Shown here piece by piece: positions 25,308 through 34,024 of a stretch of DNA of 64,000 nucleotides (position 1 is the stretch's first letter; the number at the start of each line of letters is the position of its first letter). Source of the stretch: Paenibacillus_AB hodogayensis (GTDB lineage: Bacteria > Bacillota > Bacilli > Paenibacillales > NBRC-103111); the NCBI RefSeq assembly GCF_039536325.1, contig NZ_BAAAYO010000008.1, positions 567,881-631,880 on the forward strand, given 5' to 3'. The notes under the pieces were generated by a model, which was given only the letters and a program-made list of their open reading frames with translations, did not search any database and was not told the origin of the DNA. The position numbers and the translations under genes are program-made.

Positions 25308-26575
25308 TTCGGCAAATACCCCTCATCGTCGAACTGCAAATCATAAGGCTCCGTCAAAACTTCGATATCCGGGTGACGCCGCGCCTCTTCCAGCAGGTTG
25401 ACGGAAATTTCGATCTCGCCGAGATGCAGCGTGTCGCGAATGCGGACGAGCTTGCATGTCGTGTAATCGAGGATGTTGCACGTTTTGACCGCCGCCTTGA
25501 TCGCATACAGGTCGTTCTCCAGCGTCGTCGCCTGCTTCGTGGGCGCACAAACGGTGGAGGTGAGGCCATTGGCGTAAGTTGCCGGCCAATCCGTCTTGTC
25601 GGCGAGCCGCTGCGTCGTGAAATCGGCCGTGCCGACGCCGTTGGCGTTGCCTTTCGTTTCCGGAGTCAGGTCGAGCACCAGCATCTTGGATACGTCCGGC
25701 CCGCCGTGGGCGTAAGGCGTCGGATACCGTCCGGTAACGTTCGGGTCCATGCCGTCGCCGCTGATGTTTTTACCGATATAATCGATCACGAGCACGTCGA
25801 TCTGCTCGAACAAAATTTTCGGCAGACGGGATTTCGCTTCCAGCAGCAGCTGCTCCTCCCTAGCCTCGATGTCGGCTGCCGGAAGCACCTCGACGCGGCA
25901 CGTTTCATCGTAGGCGTTCTCGACGAGCGCCACTCCAAACAGGATCGGCAGCTTGTTCAGCATCAGGTTAGCCATCGCCGGCACGTTCTCGGCCATATAT
26001 TTGAAGCCCAGCTGGTGACAAGCCTCAGCGCCCTTCTGCTTGCCGAGCCCGATGGCGATCATCTTCATGATGCCGCTTTCGATCCGGCCGCGGAACGCCG
26101 TATGCGGCTTGACGCGGTTGATGACGACGATCGCGTCCGCTTCGTAAGCGTATTTATCTACATAAACGGGGAGGCCGCTGGCCATTTCGTCGATCTTGAC
26201 CACTTCCATCGACGAAAGGATCGGGGCGCCCATCGCTTCCTCGGTGACGCCGAGATGGTGCAGCACGTCCCGCTGCCCTTCGGCGGTTGCGCCTCCGTGG
26301 CTGCCCATGCAAGGGACGATGAACGGTTCCGCTCCGGCTTCCCGGATCGCGTCGATCGTGGTGCGGGTGAACTCGGCGATATGGGCGACGCCGCGGCTGC
26401 CGACGGCGACCGCTACGCGCTGCCCTTTCTTCACCGTATCGATTGCACCGGGCTTCTTCAGCTCCTCGCGAAGCGCGCCGATGTAATCCTCCACCGTAGC
26501 GTTGTCAAACTTTTGCCGAATCCGCACCATCTGCGGAATCGGAATATCGTCCAGCAAAGTCCGTAATATGCTCAT
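25304..26575 (-). CDS. LarA-family (DUF2088) nickel-dependent hydroxyacid racemase/epimerase homologue
   Basis: 423 residues. The LarA fold is recognised by CMGSHGGATAEGQ (H93), NRVKPHTAFRG (H158), K171 in SGIMKMIAIG and H187 in EACHQLG. The K171-H187 spacing of 16 equals that of K184-H200 in lactate racemase, the ligands of the nickel-pincer cofactor. Characterised homologues include gluconate 2-epimerases as well as lactate and malate racemases. The operon with gluconokinase and an SDR favours an aldonate epimerase. The cofactor genes larB, larC and larE are not in the window. ATG 26575 lies 11 nt after AGGAGGT. Confidence 0.87.
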   Translation of the reverse strand: MSILRTLLDDIPIPQMVRIRQKFDNATVEDYIGALREELKKPGAIDTVKKGQRVAVAVGSRGVAHIAEFTRTTIDAIREAGAEPFIVPCMGSHGGATAEGQRDVLHHLGVTEEAMGAPILSSMEVVKIDEMASGLPVYVDKYAYEADAIVVINRVKPHTAFRGRIESGIMKMIAIGLGKQKGAEACHQLGFKYMAENVPAMANLMLNKLPILFGVALVENAYDETCRVEVLPAADIEAREEQLLLEAKSRLPKILFEQIDVLVIDYIGKNISGDGMDPNVTGRYPTPYAHGGPDVSKMLVLDLTPETKGNANGVGTADFTTQRLADKTDWPATYANGLTSTVCAPTKQATTLENDLYAIKAAVKTCNILDYTTCKLVRIRDTLHLGEIEISVNLLEEARRHPDIEVLTEPYDLQFDDEGYLPK

Positions 26576-26605
26576 GCTTGCCCCAGACCTCCTCAAAAAT
26601 CGTTG

Positions 26606-27619
26606 TTACTCTTGCTTGTGCAGGGTACCCACCGAATCCCGGATCAGCAGCTCCGTGTCCACGAACAACGTTTCCTTATGCGGAAAACCGCGCTCGATGA
26701 CCGCAAGCAGCTTCTCGGCTCCGATGCGGCTGATCGTCTCGACCGGACGTTTCACCGTCGTCAGCGCAGGGGACAAAAACGCCGAAAATACGTCGTCGTC
26801 AAAGCCCGCAACCGATATATCGCCGGGAACGGTCAGCCCGCTCTGGAAAATCGCCTTCATCGCGCCGACCGCCATCTCGTCGCTTGAGCAGAACACGGCC
26901 GTCGGCAGAGGCTTCAGCTGCAGCAGACGCTGCATCGCCGCATAGCCGCCCTCGAGCGTATAACCCCCGATGGCATGCAGCGTTTCGTCGGTCGGAATGC
27001 AATGCTCGCTCAGCGCTTGCAAATAGCCGCCCTTGCGCGCCTGCGACGATTTGAACGACTGCTTGCCCTCGATAAGGGCGATCCGGCTGTGCCCCTGGCG
27101 TATCATATGGCTGACGACGCGGTACACGCCCGCTTTGTCGTCGGCCAGCACGTTGACGGGTGAAAGCTGCTCGTTGTTGCGATTCAGCACGACGAGCGGG
27201 ATGCTCTTGTCCGCCACATAGCGGATGAACGACTCGTCCCCGTCGCTCTGGCTCATGACGATAATACCGTCGAACGTCTTGCGGGTCACCGCCGCGTAAT
27301 TGCCGTCGTAATCGTCGATCCCGTTCACGATCAGATGATACTTCGTGTTGACCACGCTGTGAACGCCTTTGACCGTCTCGTGAAAAAAGCTGGAGGACGT
27401 CCCTTTCGACAACGTCGAAAAAAACAGCCCGATATGGTACGATCGGGCCAGCACCAGGCTTCTTGCGCTGTAATTCGGAGAATAATCGAGACGCTCGGCT
27501 ATGGCCCGGATTTTCCGTTTCGTGTCTTCGTGAATGAGCGGACTGTCATTGAGCGCCCTCGATACGGTCGTGTGCGACACGCCCGCCATTCGGGCAATAT
27601 CTTTGATCGTTACGGACAT
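26606..27619 (-). CDS. LacI-family transcriptional regulator of the gluconate-type operon
   Basis: 337 residues. The N-terminal helix-turn-helix reads TIKDIARMAGVSHTTVSRAL with hinge NYSARSLVLARS. A sugar-binding-protein-like domain follows, with DGIIVMSQSDGDE and AVFCSSDEMAVGAM. ATG 27619 follows AGAGGTGG; longer in-frame starts lie upstream of the promoter. It is the first gene of the five-gene operon, so it probably regulates itself and the aldonate genes in response to gluconate or its epimer. Effector identity is inference. Confidence 0.92.
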   Translation of the reverse strand: MSVTIKDIARMAGVSHTTVSRALNDSPLIHEDTKRKIRAIAERLDYSPNYSARSLVLARSYHIGLFFSTLSKGTSSSFFHETVKGVHSVVNTKYHLIVNGIDDYDGNYAAVTRKTFDGIIVMSQSDGDESFIRYVADKSIPLVVLNRNNEQLSPVNVLADDKAGVYRVVSHMIRQGHSRIALIEGKQSFKSSQARKGGYLQALSEHCIPTDETLHAIGGYTLEGGYAAMQRLLQLKPLPTAVFCSSDEMAVGAMKAIFQSGLTVPGDISVAGFDDDVFSAFLSPALTTVKRPVETISRIGAEKLLAVIERGFPHKETLFVDTELLIRDSVGTLHKQE

Positions 27620-27641
27620 CCTACCACCTCTTGTCGCCTTG

Positions 27642-27670
27642 ATCATAGCATACAATGCACACGTTAACAA
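27642..27670 (-). promoter_or_regulatory. Promoter of the LacI-LarA-gntK-SDR-gnd operon
   Basis: Minus strand TTGTTA (27670-27665), a 17-bp spacer and TATGAT (27647-27642). The -35 contains GTTAAC, a 6-bp palindrome that could be the core of a LacI-type operator. Confidence 0.7.
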
Positions 27671-27753
27671 GATGTAATGCGGAAGGCATGCCCGCGTTCG
27701 TCCGCGCTGTCCGGAGCTTATGAGCGATTGTGCGGAAACCCGTGCTCTGTATG

Positions 27754-27796
27754 CGAAAACGACCGTCTCTCGCCCGGAGGCCAAGAAACGGTCGTT
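27754..27796 (-). terminator. Terminator after the 27826-28422 gene
   Basis: AACGACCGT/ACGGTCGTT 9-bp stem with a GC-rich 21-nt loop, followed on the minus strand by TTTTCGC. The short T-tract makes it a moderate terminator. Confidence 0.6.
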
Positions 27797-27825
27797 ATGT
27801 CAGAATGGTCCGTCCTTTATTCATT

Positions 27826-28422
27826 TCACATCTCCAACTGCAGCATCTCGCTGCGCATATCCTTCAACCGCTGCACGCATTGCGCCGATTTCGCTTCATC
27901 CCCGGTCTGCAGTGCGTCGTGCAGGGTGGCCAACTCGTAGTCCAGCTCCAGCCGGAGTACCGCCGTCCGTTCCTCGGCGCGCTTCGATTTGAAGGCCTGA
28001 ACCATCTCATCCAACGTTACGACAGGCTCCTTTTGGAATAGCACCTTATGCTCGACCCCCGATATCTCCACCATGCGGATTATTTCCCCGAACATGATGT
28101 TCTCGATAACGATTTGACGTTCGCGAAACCGCTTAACAATGGCATGACCGCGCGTATCCCCTATCATCTTCTCCATTAGCTCGGCCAGCTTCTCGTCCTT
28201 GAAGGAATAATCGCCGACAATTTTGTAACGATCCCCGATACGCTGGAATTTGAGCTTGATCAGCTTACGGCCGGTACGGATCGATATGACGAACTGCTGC
28301 TCGTTCTCGTTCCAATACAAGGAGTAGCCTTCTTGAATGAGCGACTTGATGAAGTTGCGGATTTGCCGCCGGTCAAACCGCAACTCCAGGTTGCAATATT
28401 CCACTTCATAGCTTTTGTTCAC
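27826..28422 (-). CDS. Hypothetical cytoplasmic protein
   Basis: I do not recognise a domain. About 198 residues, highly charged, with no signal or membrane helix. The first half looks alpha/beta (YEVEYCNLELRFDRRQIRNF, QQFVISIRTGRKLIKLKF). The last 60 residues look like a helical, possibly coiled-coil segment (SKRAEERTAVLRLELDYELA). GTG 28422 follows AAGGAGGGG by 8 nt. A longer in-frame start has no ribosome site. It has its own promoter about 180 nt upstream and a terminator, so it is a single-gene unit. Confidence 0.7.
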   Translation of the reverse strand: MNKSYEVEYCNLELRFDRRQIRNFIKSLIQEGYSLYWNENEQQFVISIRTGRKLIKLKFQRIGDRYKIVGDYSFKDEKLAELMEKMIGDTRGHAIVKRFRERQIVIENIMFGEIIRMVEISGVEHKVLFQKEPVVTLDEMVQAFKSKRAEERTAVLRLELDYELATLHDALQTGDEAKSAQCVQRLKDMRSEMLQLEM

Positions 28423-28604
28423 GGCAATCCCCTCCTTGATACAGTAAGCGTTATTGTCGTTGCCACGTTTCATGCTGCGGCGTCCGATGCATTCCGTTGC
28501 TCCCTCGCCTTATACGAGCCTGGCCGAAGCGACTGCCAGTCCGTTTTCGGACGTTTGCCGGATTTTTTTGACAGAATGTTCAGACAACTCTTTCGCTTAC
28601 TCCT

Positions 28605-28633
28605 ATCTTATTATGGATCATATGATTTAGCAA
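28605..28633 (-). promoter_or_regulatory. Probable promoter of the 27826-28422 gene
   Basis: Minus strand TTGCTA (28633-28628), 17 bp, TAAGAT (28610-28605). It predicts a leader of about 180 nt. No riboswitch is recognised in it. The rest of the 28423-28857 gap holds only this promoter and the terminator at 28797. Confidence 0.5.
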
Positions 28634-28796
28634 CTTGGTTTATTGATTATTTTTAAAGACGATTGCGAAAAAAAACCAATGGAGGGCAGCGATTCGCCCT
28701 TCCAAGCTTTCCGACCGGCAGCCGACGACAGCGCCCTCCGGACCGCCAAGTCTTATCCTTGCCGGCTTCTCCTCTGCCGCTCGCCGAAAGGACGAC

Positions 28797-28827
28797 AAAA
28801 AAACGCCCAAGACGGATCTCTTGGGCG
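28797..28827 (-). terminator. Terminator of the 28858-29760 gene
   Basis: CGCCCAAGA/TCTTGGGCG stem with a 6-nt loop, followed on the minus strand by seven T. Confidence 0.88.
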
Positions 28828-28857
28828 AATGCGGTATGGGGAAGCTGCCCGAAGCGT

Positions 28858-29760
28858 TTAGCGCGGGAACGGGTCTTGCGGCGTTCCCGTCGATTCCTTC
28901 GGATACGATTTCCAGCCGGTGCTGGACACGTTCCATTGCTTATCGTACGATTGCCAGAAGCGGATGTTGTATTGGATAAACCATTTGTCCATCCCTTTGG
29001 CCAGCACGGTATATTCGTTCTCCCCGGCAAGCGGGCTGATCGTGTACCCGGTCTCGTTCACGCCGAAGTATGAGTTCAGCGCCTTGAGCTTGTCCTCGCT
29101 AACGGTGCCTTCCTCGACGATCACGTATTTGCGCTTGTCGCCCTTCACCTCATCGCCCCAATAAGGCCGGACCAGGTCGAGATGAACGTACATCTCTCCG
29201 GTGAGCTTCTCCTTGGAAAGCTTCGGGTTGCCCATGTCAAGCGGAATTTTGTCGATATCCTTCCAGCGCAAATAAGTGTCGCCCTTATACAGATTGACCA
29301 GCGTCGGGTACGCGACGTCTTCGTACGTAAATTCATAGGCAATCGGCGTGTCGAGCGTAATTTCCTCCTCTACTTTGACCACCGGAGGGACGATCGGAGC
29401 GTTATTTCCTTTCGTTCCCGTTCCGCCGCTGCCGCCTGTTGACGGAAGGGGCGTTTCCGGTTCGGGCTGGGCTTGCGGAACGACCGGCATGGCCAGCTTG
29501 ATTTTTTTGGCGCTTTCGTCCCAGCTTACGACCGCTCCGAGCAGTTCCCCGATCGTTTTGAACGGCAAATAGCTGCTGCCTTCGTAAATAAGCGGCGTCG
29601 CATCCTTGACCGCCTTCCCGTTGACCTCCACCTTGAAATCGGGCCGCAGGTAGGCCTCTACCTTCTCCAGCGTGTCCTTGGCATATACGCCGCTCGTAAA
29701 GACGACACCCATCGCAATCGTCAGCCCTATCGTCTTGCGCAGACGGGCCTTATTCGCCAT
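28858..29760 (-). CDS. Exported protein with copper-amine-oxidase N-terminal (stalk) domain
   Basis: 300 residues. A signal peptide (about 1-27: basic start, then TIGLTIAMGVVFTSGVYA) is followed by a stalk domain with VEVNGKAVKDATPLIYEGSS, YLPFKTIGELLG and VSWDESAKKIKL. This module is widespread in Paenibacillus envelope proteins and need not bind copper. A Pro/Gly/Thr linker leads to a C-terminal region of about 170 residues that I do not recognise (DKWFIQYNIRFWQSYDKQW). ATG 29760 follows GGGAGAGAG. Probably cell-envelope associated. Confidence 0.83.
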   Translation of the reverse strand: MANKARLRKTIGLTIAMGVVFTSGVYAKDTLEKVEAYLRPDFKVEVNGKAVKDATPLIYEGSSYLPFKTIGELLGAVVSWDESAKKIKLAMPVVPQAQPEPETPLPSTGGSGGTGTKGNNAPIVPPVVKVEEEITLDTPIAYEFTYEDVAYPTLVNLYKGDTYLRWKDIDKIPLDMGNPKLSKEKLTGEMYVHLDLVRPYWGDEVKGDKRKYVIVEEGTVSEDKLKALNSYFGVNETGYTISPLAGENEYTVLAKGMDKWFIQYNIRFWQSYDKQWNVSSTGWKSYPKESTGTPQDPFPR

Positions 29761-29953
29761 GTTCCGCTCTCTCCCATCGTGAATGAGTATGGATCTCTTT
29801 TCCAGCATTTATTATACCTTACCTGCGCCGGACCGGCCACTGCCGATACGTCCGGAAGATGTTACGACCATTTGCGCCCGCCGCCCGATTCCTGTAGTCT
29901 AAAGCGTAGAGGAACAAAACCAAGACGATAGAGCATGAAGGAAGTGAGCGCCG

Positions 29954-30577
29954 ATGTCTTTTGCAGGCTTTTTGGAAAACGATTTTGACGTGTTTCATAT
30001 CGACGGACTCGAGTCGCGGATGGAAGGCATCCGGACTCAAATCCAGCCGAAATTCAAGAAGATCGGCGAAGCGATTTTGAACGATACCTCTTTGCTGGCC
30101 GGACACGAGATGTTCGTACATATTGCACAGCATGCCCGCAGAAAAGTAAACGCCCCTGTGGATACGTGGATGGCCTTCTGCGAAAATAAACGCGGTTACA
30201 AGCAATACCCGCATTTTCAAATCGGCCTGTTCGACGATCGCGTGTTCGTCTGGCTGGCGCTAATTTACGAGCTGCCAAGCAAGCGGAAAATCGCCGAGAC
30301 GTATTTGGAGCACCTGCCGGATCTGCTCCGCCATATTCCCGATCATTTCGAAATTTCCCCGGACCATATGAAAAAAGATTCGTTCCGCGTAAGCGATCTC
30401 GGCGAGCAAGGGGTACGCGATCTGCTGGAGCGGTTCCGCGACGTCAATAAAGCGGAGCTGCTGATCGGCAGAACATTTGCGAGAACGGACCCGCAAGTTC
30501 ATCGTGCGGCATTTCTGGATACGGTAAAGGATACGTTCTCCACCCTTGCGCCGCTGTACGGCATGGCCCGGTCATAA
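29954..30577 (+). CDS. yktB: DUF1054 protein (YktB/UPF0637 family)
   Basis: 207 residues, close to the 212 of B. subtilis YktB. Family traits are the FAGFLENDFDVFHIDGLE start, RMEGIRTQIQPKFKKIGE, and FQIGLFDDRVFVWLALIYEL in the middle. The fold is alpha/beta and cytoplasmic. Function remains unknown. ATG 29954 has GGAAG about 10 nt upstream. A strong terminator follows at 30593, so it is a single-gene unit lying between two minus-strand surface-protein genes. Confidence 0.9.
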   Translation: MSFAGFLENDFDVFHIDGLESRMEGIRTQIQPKFKKIGEAILNDTSLLAGHEMFVHIAQHARRKVNAPVDTWMAFCENKRGYKQYPHFQIGLFDDRVFVWLALIYELPSKRKIAETYLEHLPDLLRHIPDHFEISPDHMKKDSFRVSDLGEQGVRDLLERFRDVNKAELLIGRTFARTDPQVHRAAFLDTVKDTFSTLAPLYGMARS

Positions 30578-30592
30578 CGATCGGCAGTTTCC

Positions 30593-30619
30593 AAAACCGC
30601 CTGTCATGGCGGTTTTTTT
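30593..30619 (+). terminator. Terminator after yktB
   Basis: AAAACCGCC/GGCGGTTTT 9-bp stem with a 6-nt loop and seven T in a row. Confidence 0.9.
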
Positions 30620-30672
30620 GTATACGCAAAACAGCCCGCCATCGGCGGACTGCTGCGCACCTTCCATTCTCC

Positions 30673-32937
30673 CTACCCTTCCTCCTTGACCTCCAGCATT
30701 CGGACGATCCACGCCGCCGCTTCCGCACGGGTCGAAAGCGCCGATGGAGCGAACGTCCCGGCGGTCTTGCCGCCTACAACGATAATCCCCATCTTCTCGA
30801 TGCTCGATACCGCTTCTCTCGCCCACTCGGGAATGGAAGCATCGTCCGTATAGCCGGTCTTGACGATACCGGCGGGGGCCAGGCCGGACGCGTGGAACAC
30901 CGCGGCCGCCATCTCGGCATGCGTAATGTTCGCTCCGGGCCGGAACGTACCGTCCGGGTAGCCGCTCACGATGCCAAGCTGCAATGCCTGCGAGACCGAG
31001 CTTTGCGCCCATATGCCGATCTCGTCCTTGTCGCTGAACGCCGTTTCCGCCGCCGGCACATCAGGCTTCAACCCGTTCATCAGCATAACGACGAACTCGG
31101 CGCGCGTGACGCTGCCGTCCGGCCGGAAGGTGAAGTCCGGATAGCCGTTCACGATATGGCGGTCGTAAGCCGTCATGATATCCCCGCTCGCCCAATGGCC
31201 GCCGATATCGGAGAAAATGTCGGGTGCGGGCGCTGCCGTTCCCGGCAGTACGGTAATTTTGCTTACAGCGATGAAGCCTCCGTCGGCGGTCGTTACCCTG
31301 ACGACAGCCGTTCCGGGCGCTTTGCCCGTTACTTGGCCCGATTCGTTCACTTGGGCGACGGCGAGGTTGCTGCTGCTCCAGGTTACCTGCCGATTGGTAG
31401 CGTCGGCAGGCGTAACGGCGGCTTTCAGCCGGGCGCTTTTCCCTGCCTGAAGGGACAGCTCGGCCGGACTCACGGTTACGCTGTCCACCACGATCGCTCC
31501 GGGAAAATTGGATACCGTGACTTCGCATGAAGCGCTCTTTCCCCCATCCTCCGTCTTGGCGGTTATGGTAGCCTTGCCGGCCGAGACGGCGCTTACCCTG
31601 CCCGTGCTGTCAACGGCGGCAATCCCGCTATTGCTGCTGCTCCAGATCACTTTCCTGTTGGAGGCATTGACCGGAGTCAGAACGGCCGATAAGCTTTCGC
31701 TTGCTCCGATTTGCAGCGCAGTGGAAGACTTGTTCAACGAAATGCCGGTGACCTTGACGCGGAACGCATACAGGGTGAGAACCGTCTTCATCATTCCGAT
31801 CGCATACACCGTACCGTCGTTTCCTACGGCCGGGGCGATAATCTGATCCGGGGTACTGATGCCGTACCTCCACTGAAGACTGCCGTCCGTCAGATTCAAG
31901 GCTTGCACCATGCCGTCCGCCGTAAGGAAATGAATCGTATCGTTTGGACCGATCGCGGTCGACGTAATCGCTTTTGAGAAGACGGTCTTCCATTTCAAGC
32001 CGTTATCCGGACGAATGGCATATACCGTCTGATCCGAAGCCCCGGCATATATCGTGCCGTCGGCTCCGACGATCGGGGAGAACGGGGTGCCCCCCAGGTC
32101 ATGTTCCCACTCCTTCTTCCCGCTCGGGCTGATCGCGTACAGCTTGCGGTCGGCCGCCCCGACATAGATCATGCCGTTCAAACCGACAGCCGGCACCGTA
32201 TTGACGACCCCTCCCGCCTGATAGGTCCACTTGATGCTCCCATTCGGCTTCACGGCGTAAAGGGTATCGCTGCCGTTGCCGACGTAGATCGTGCCGTCTT
32301 GGCCGATGGCCATGTAAGCCGTCGTAACAATCCCCAGCTCGGATGCCCATTTCTCCGAACCGTCGCTTGGATGAAGCGCATGAAGCGTTCCGTCCGAGAC
32401 GGCGACGTACACTGTGCCATCCTCTCCGAATACGGGCCGGGAGCTTACGGGACCTAACGGAACCGACCATTTCTTCGTACCGTCGGGATTGACCGCGATG
32501 AGGGTCCCTTCGTTGTATTTGACGACCCCCGTTCCTACATAAACGACGCCGTCCGGCCCCACCGCAGGAGCGGTGAGCAGCGGATAATCGGGGATTTTGT
32601 ACTCCCATTGCCGCTCGCCCCCGCTCGTCACGGCGGACAGGGAGCCTACCAGCGTCACGATCGCATAGTAATTGAACCCCAGATAGACCGTACCGTCCGG
32701 CCCGACTGCGGGAGGCTCATCCGCTATGATGAAATCCCTGGTCGGATAAAACCAGACCGAACTGACGTTTCCCGCGTTTGTCGTCGGAGAAGCCGGCTGG
32801 ACGATATCGATTTTCGGGAGGTTCGGCACGGGCGTCACCGTAGTCGAACCATCCAAGGCCAGCGCGGCAGACGGTCCGAATAGGCAAGAGAAAAGCATCG
32901 TCCCGATTACAAGTCGCGCAATCCGCTTTTTGATCAC
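30673..32937 (-). CDS. Secreted PQQ-like beta-propeller / Big_2 / SLH surface protein
   Basis: 754 residues. Signal peptide (RLVIGTMLFSCLFGPSAALA), then about seven blades of a PQQ-like propeller seen as repeated GPDGTVYLGF, GPDGVVYVGT and GADGTIYAGA units alternating with WK/WSY strands. Two bacterial Ig-like Big_2 domains follow (VTGISLNKSSTALQIG, VTWSSSNLAVAQVNESG), then three SLH domains at the C-terminus (GHWASGDIMTAYD, NGYPDFTFRPDGSVTRAEF). SLH domains anchor proteins to pyruvylated wall polymers. GTG 32937 is the likeliest start, although the GGGAG ribosome site is 13 nt away. An upstream open frame overlaps an opposing gene and is not coding. Confidence 0.88.
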   Translation of the reverse strand: MIKKRIARLVIGTMLFSCLFGPSAALALDGSTTVTPVPNLPKIDIVQPASPTTNAGNVSSVWFYPTRDFIIADEPPAVGPDGTVYLGFNYYAIVTLVGSLSAVTSGGERQWEYKIPDYPLLTAPAVGPDGVVYVGTGVVKYNEGTLIAVNPDGTKKWSVPLGPVSSRPVFGEDGTVYVAVSDGTLHALHPSDGSEKWASELGIVTTAYMAIGQDGTIYVGNGSDTLYAVKPNGSIKWTYQAGGVVNTVPAVGLNGMIYVGAADRKLYAISPSGKKEWEHDLGGTPFSPIVGADGTIYAGASDQTVYAIRPDNGLKWKTVFSKAITSTAIGPNDTIHFLTADGMVQALNLTDGSLQWRYGISTPDQIIAPAVGNDGTVYAIGMMKTVLTLYAFRVKVTGISLNKSSTALQIGASESLSAVLTPVNASNRKVIWSSSNSGIAAVDSTGRVSAVSAGKATITAKTEDGGKSASCEVTVSNFPGAIVVDSVTVSPAELSLQAGKSARLKAAVTPADATNRQVTWSSSNLAVAQVNESGQVTGKAPGTAVVRVTTADGGFIAVSKITVLPGTAAPAPDIFSDIGGHWASGDIMTAYDRHIVNGYPDFTFRPDGSVTRAEFVVMLMNGLKPDVPAAETAFSDKDEIGIWAQSSVSQALQLGIVSGYPDGTFRPGANITHAEMAAAVFHASGLAPAGIVKTGYTDDASIPEWAREAVSSIEKMGIIVVGGKTAGTFAPSALSTRAEAAAWIVRMLEVKEEG

Positions 32938-33135
32938 AATAAAGCCACCGCTCCCTTTACAAATTTGCCGATATATCGACAGCAATCCGAGCCTGCCCGT
33001 AATCCTTTCATTGCAACAGTAACATATTGGAAACCGAGGCGAAATGCTCCTAAAGGAGGAGAAGAAACAGATTCGCATGATTCTCCAAAGTTTGGCACAA
33101 GCTAACGGGGAATTCAGACGACGAAAGGAAAGGTG

Positions 33136-33765
33136 ATGTCCATGAACGCCCGCATTACGCTCAAACGATTCGCTTTGGGCGCCTTTGTCCTCGGCCTGTC
33201 GGGGACTATCGCGTTTTCCGCGCACGGTCGGCTCGCCCAAGCATCCGCTTTCGATCCGGCAGCGCCGGAAACAAGGCAGGAGTCCGAAGGAACGAAACAT
33301 TCCCCAGAGGGGAAACATCCGCACAAACGTTTCTTTTTGTTCGAGGACGCGGCGTCCATCATCGGTATTGATCAGACCGAGCTGAAAAAACAGCTCGAAG
33401 GCGGTCAAAGCCTCGCGCAAATCGCCAAAGCCAAAGGCATTGCCGAGGAGGATTTGATCAACCGGCTGCTCGCCATCCGGCTGCAAAAGATCGACGAGGC
33501 GGTTAAATCGGGCCAATTGCCGCAGGAAAGAGCCGACCACATCAAGGAAAAGCTGCCCGCCCATCTGAAAATGCTCGTAAACAAGACCGACTGGAAAGAA
33601 TGGCGCAAGGAGCATGGCGCCAAAGAGGAGGAGAAGGGCGAGAAAGGCAAGGCAGGCGAGAAAAACATGAAAGACAAGAAAGACAAGAAAGACAAGGAAG
33701 GCAAGGAGCATCACTCCAAAAAGGCTAAGGAAACGCAGGCCGACAACGAGGAGCTTCCATTCTAA
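33136..33765 (+). CDS. Hypothetical secreted protein with Lys/Glu-rich tail
   Basis: 209 residues, family not recognised. A signal peptide (MNARITLKRFALGAFVLGLSG) is followed by a globular helical part (ASIIGIDQTELKKQLEGGQS, then LAQIAKAKGIAEEDLINRLL). That part resembles the LysM-less helical repeat seen in several Bacillus exported proteins. The last 60 residues are charged and repetitive with KDKKDKKDK. ATG 33136 lies 6 nt after AAAGGA; ATG 33142 is an alternative. It is divergent from the SLH propeller gene and may share its envelope location. Confidence 0.72.
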   Translation: MSMNARITLKRFALGAFVLGLSGTIAFSAHGRLAQASAFDPAAPETRQESEGTKHSPEGKHPHKRFFLFEDAASIIGIDQTELKKQLEGGQSLAQIAKAKGIAEEDLINRLLAIRLQKIDEAVKSGQLPQERADHIKEKLPAHLKMLVNKTDWKEWRKEHGAKEEEKGEKGKAGEKNMKDKKDKKDKEGKEHHSKKAKETQADNEELPF

Positions 33766-33862
33766 CCTTCCTAACCTTCCCTGCCGGGTGTCCGCAGCGC
33801 TCCGGAAGTTCCGGGACGATTCGCTTTGCACATTCGGCAGACATGCCCGCTGCCGTTAAGAT

Positions 33863-33900
33863 GGCAAAAACCGGCCTTGGTTACAGGGCCGGTTTTTGCC
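33863..33900. terminator. Strong hairpin terminator
   Basis: GGCAAAAACCGGCC/GGCCGGTTTTTGCC, a perfect 14-bp stem with a 10-nt loop containing T5 and A5 tracts. It ends the 33136-33765 transcript and insulates the following aldo/keto reductase gene. Confidence 0.85.
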
Positions 33901-34024
33901 GGTACGGGACTGTCCGTTCCTATCCCGATGCAGCGTAGGGAGACGCCCGGGTTTGCATGAGACGCCCAAGGAATGGTATTTTGAAAAGGGCATGGACATC
34001 ATTCGATAAACGGAGGAACAGACG

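Noticed and set aside
32938..33831. N-terminal extension of the SLH propeller protein by about 300 residues
   Set aside because: It overlaps the opposing secreted-protein gene and places the signal peptide in the middle of the protein. GTG 32937 restores the signal peptide to the N-terminus.
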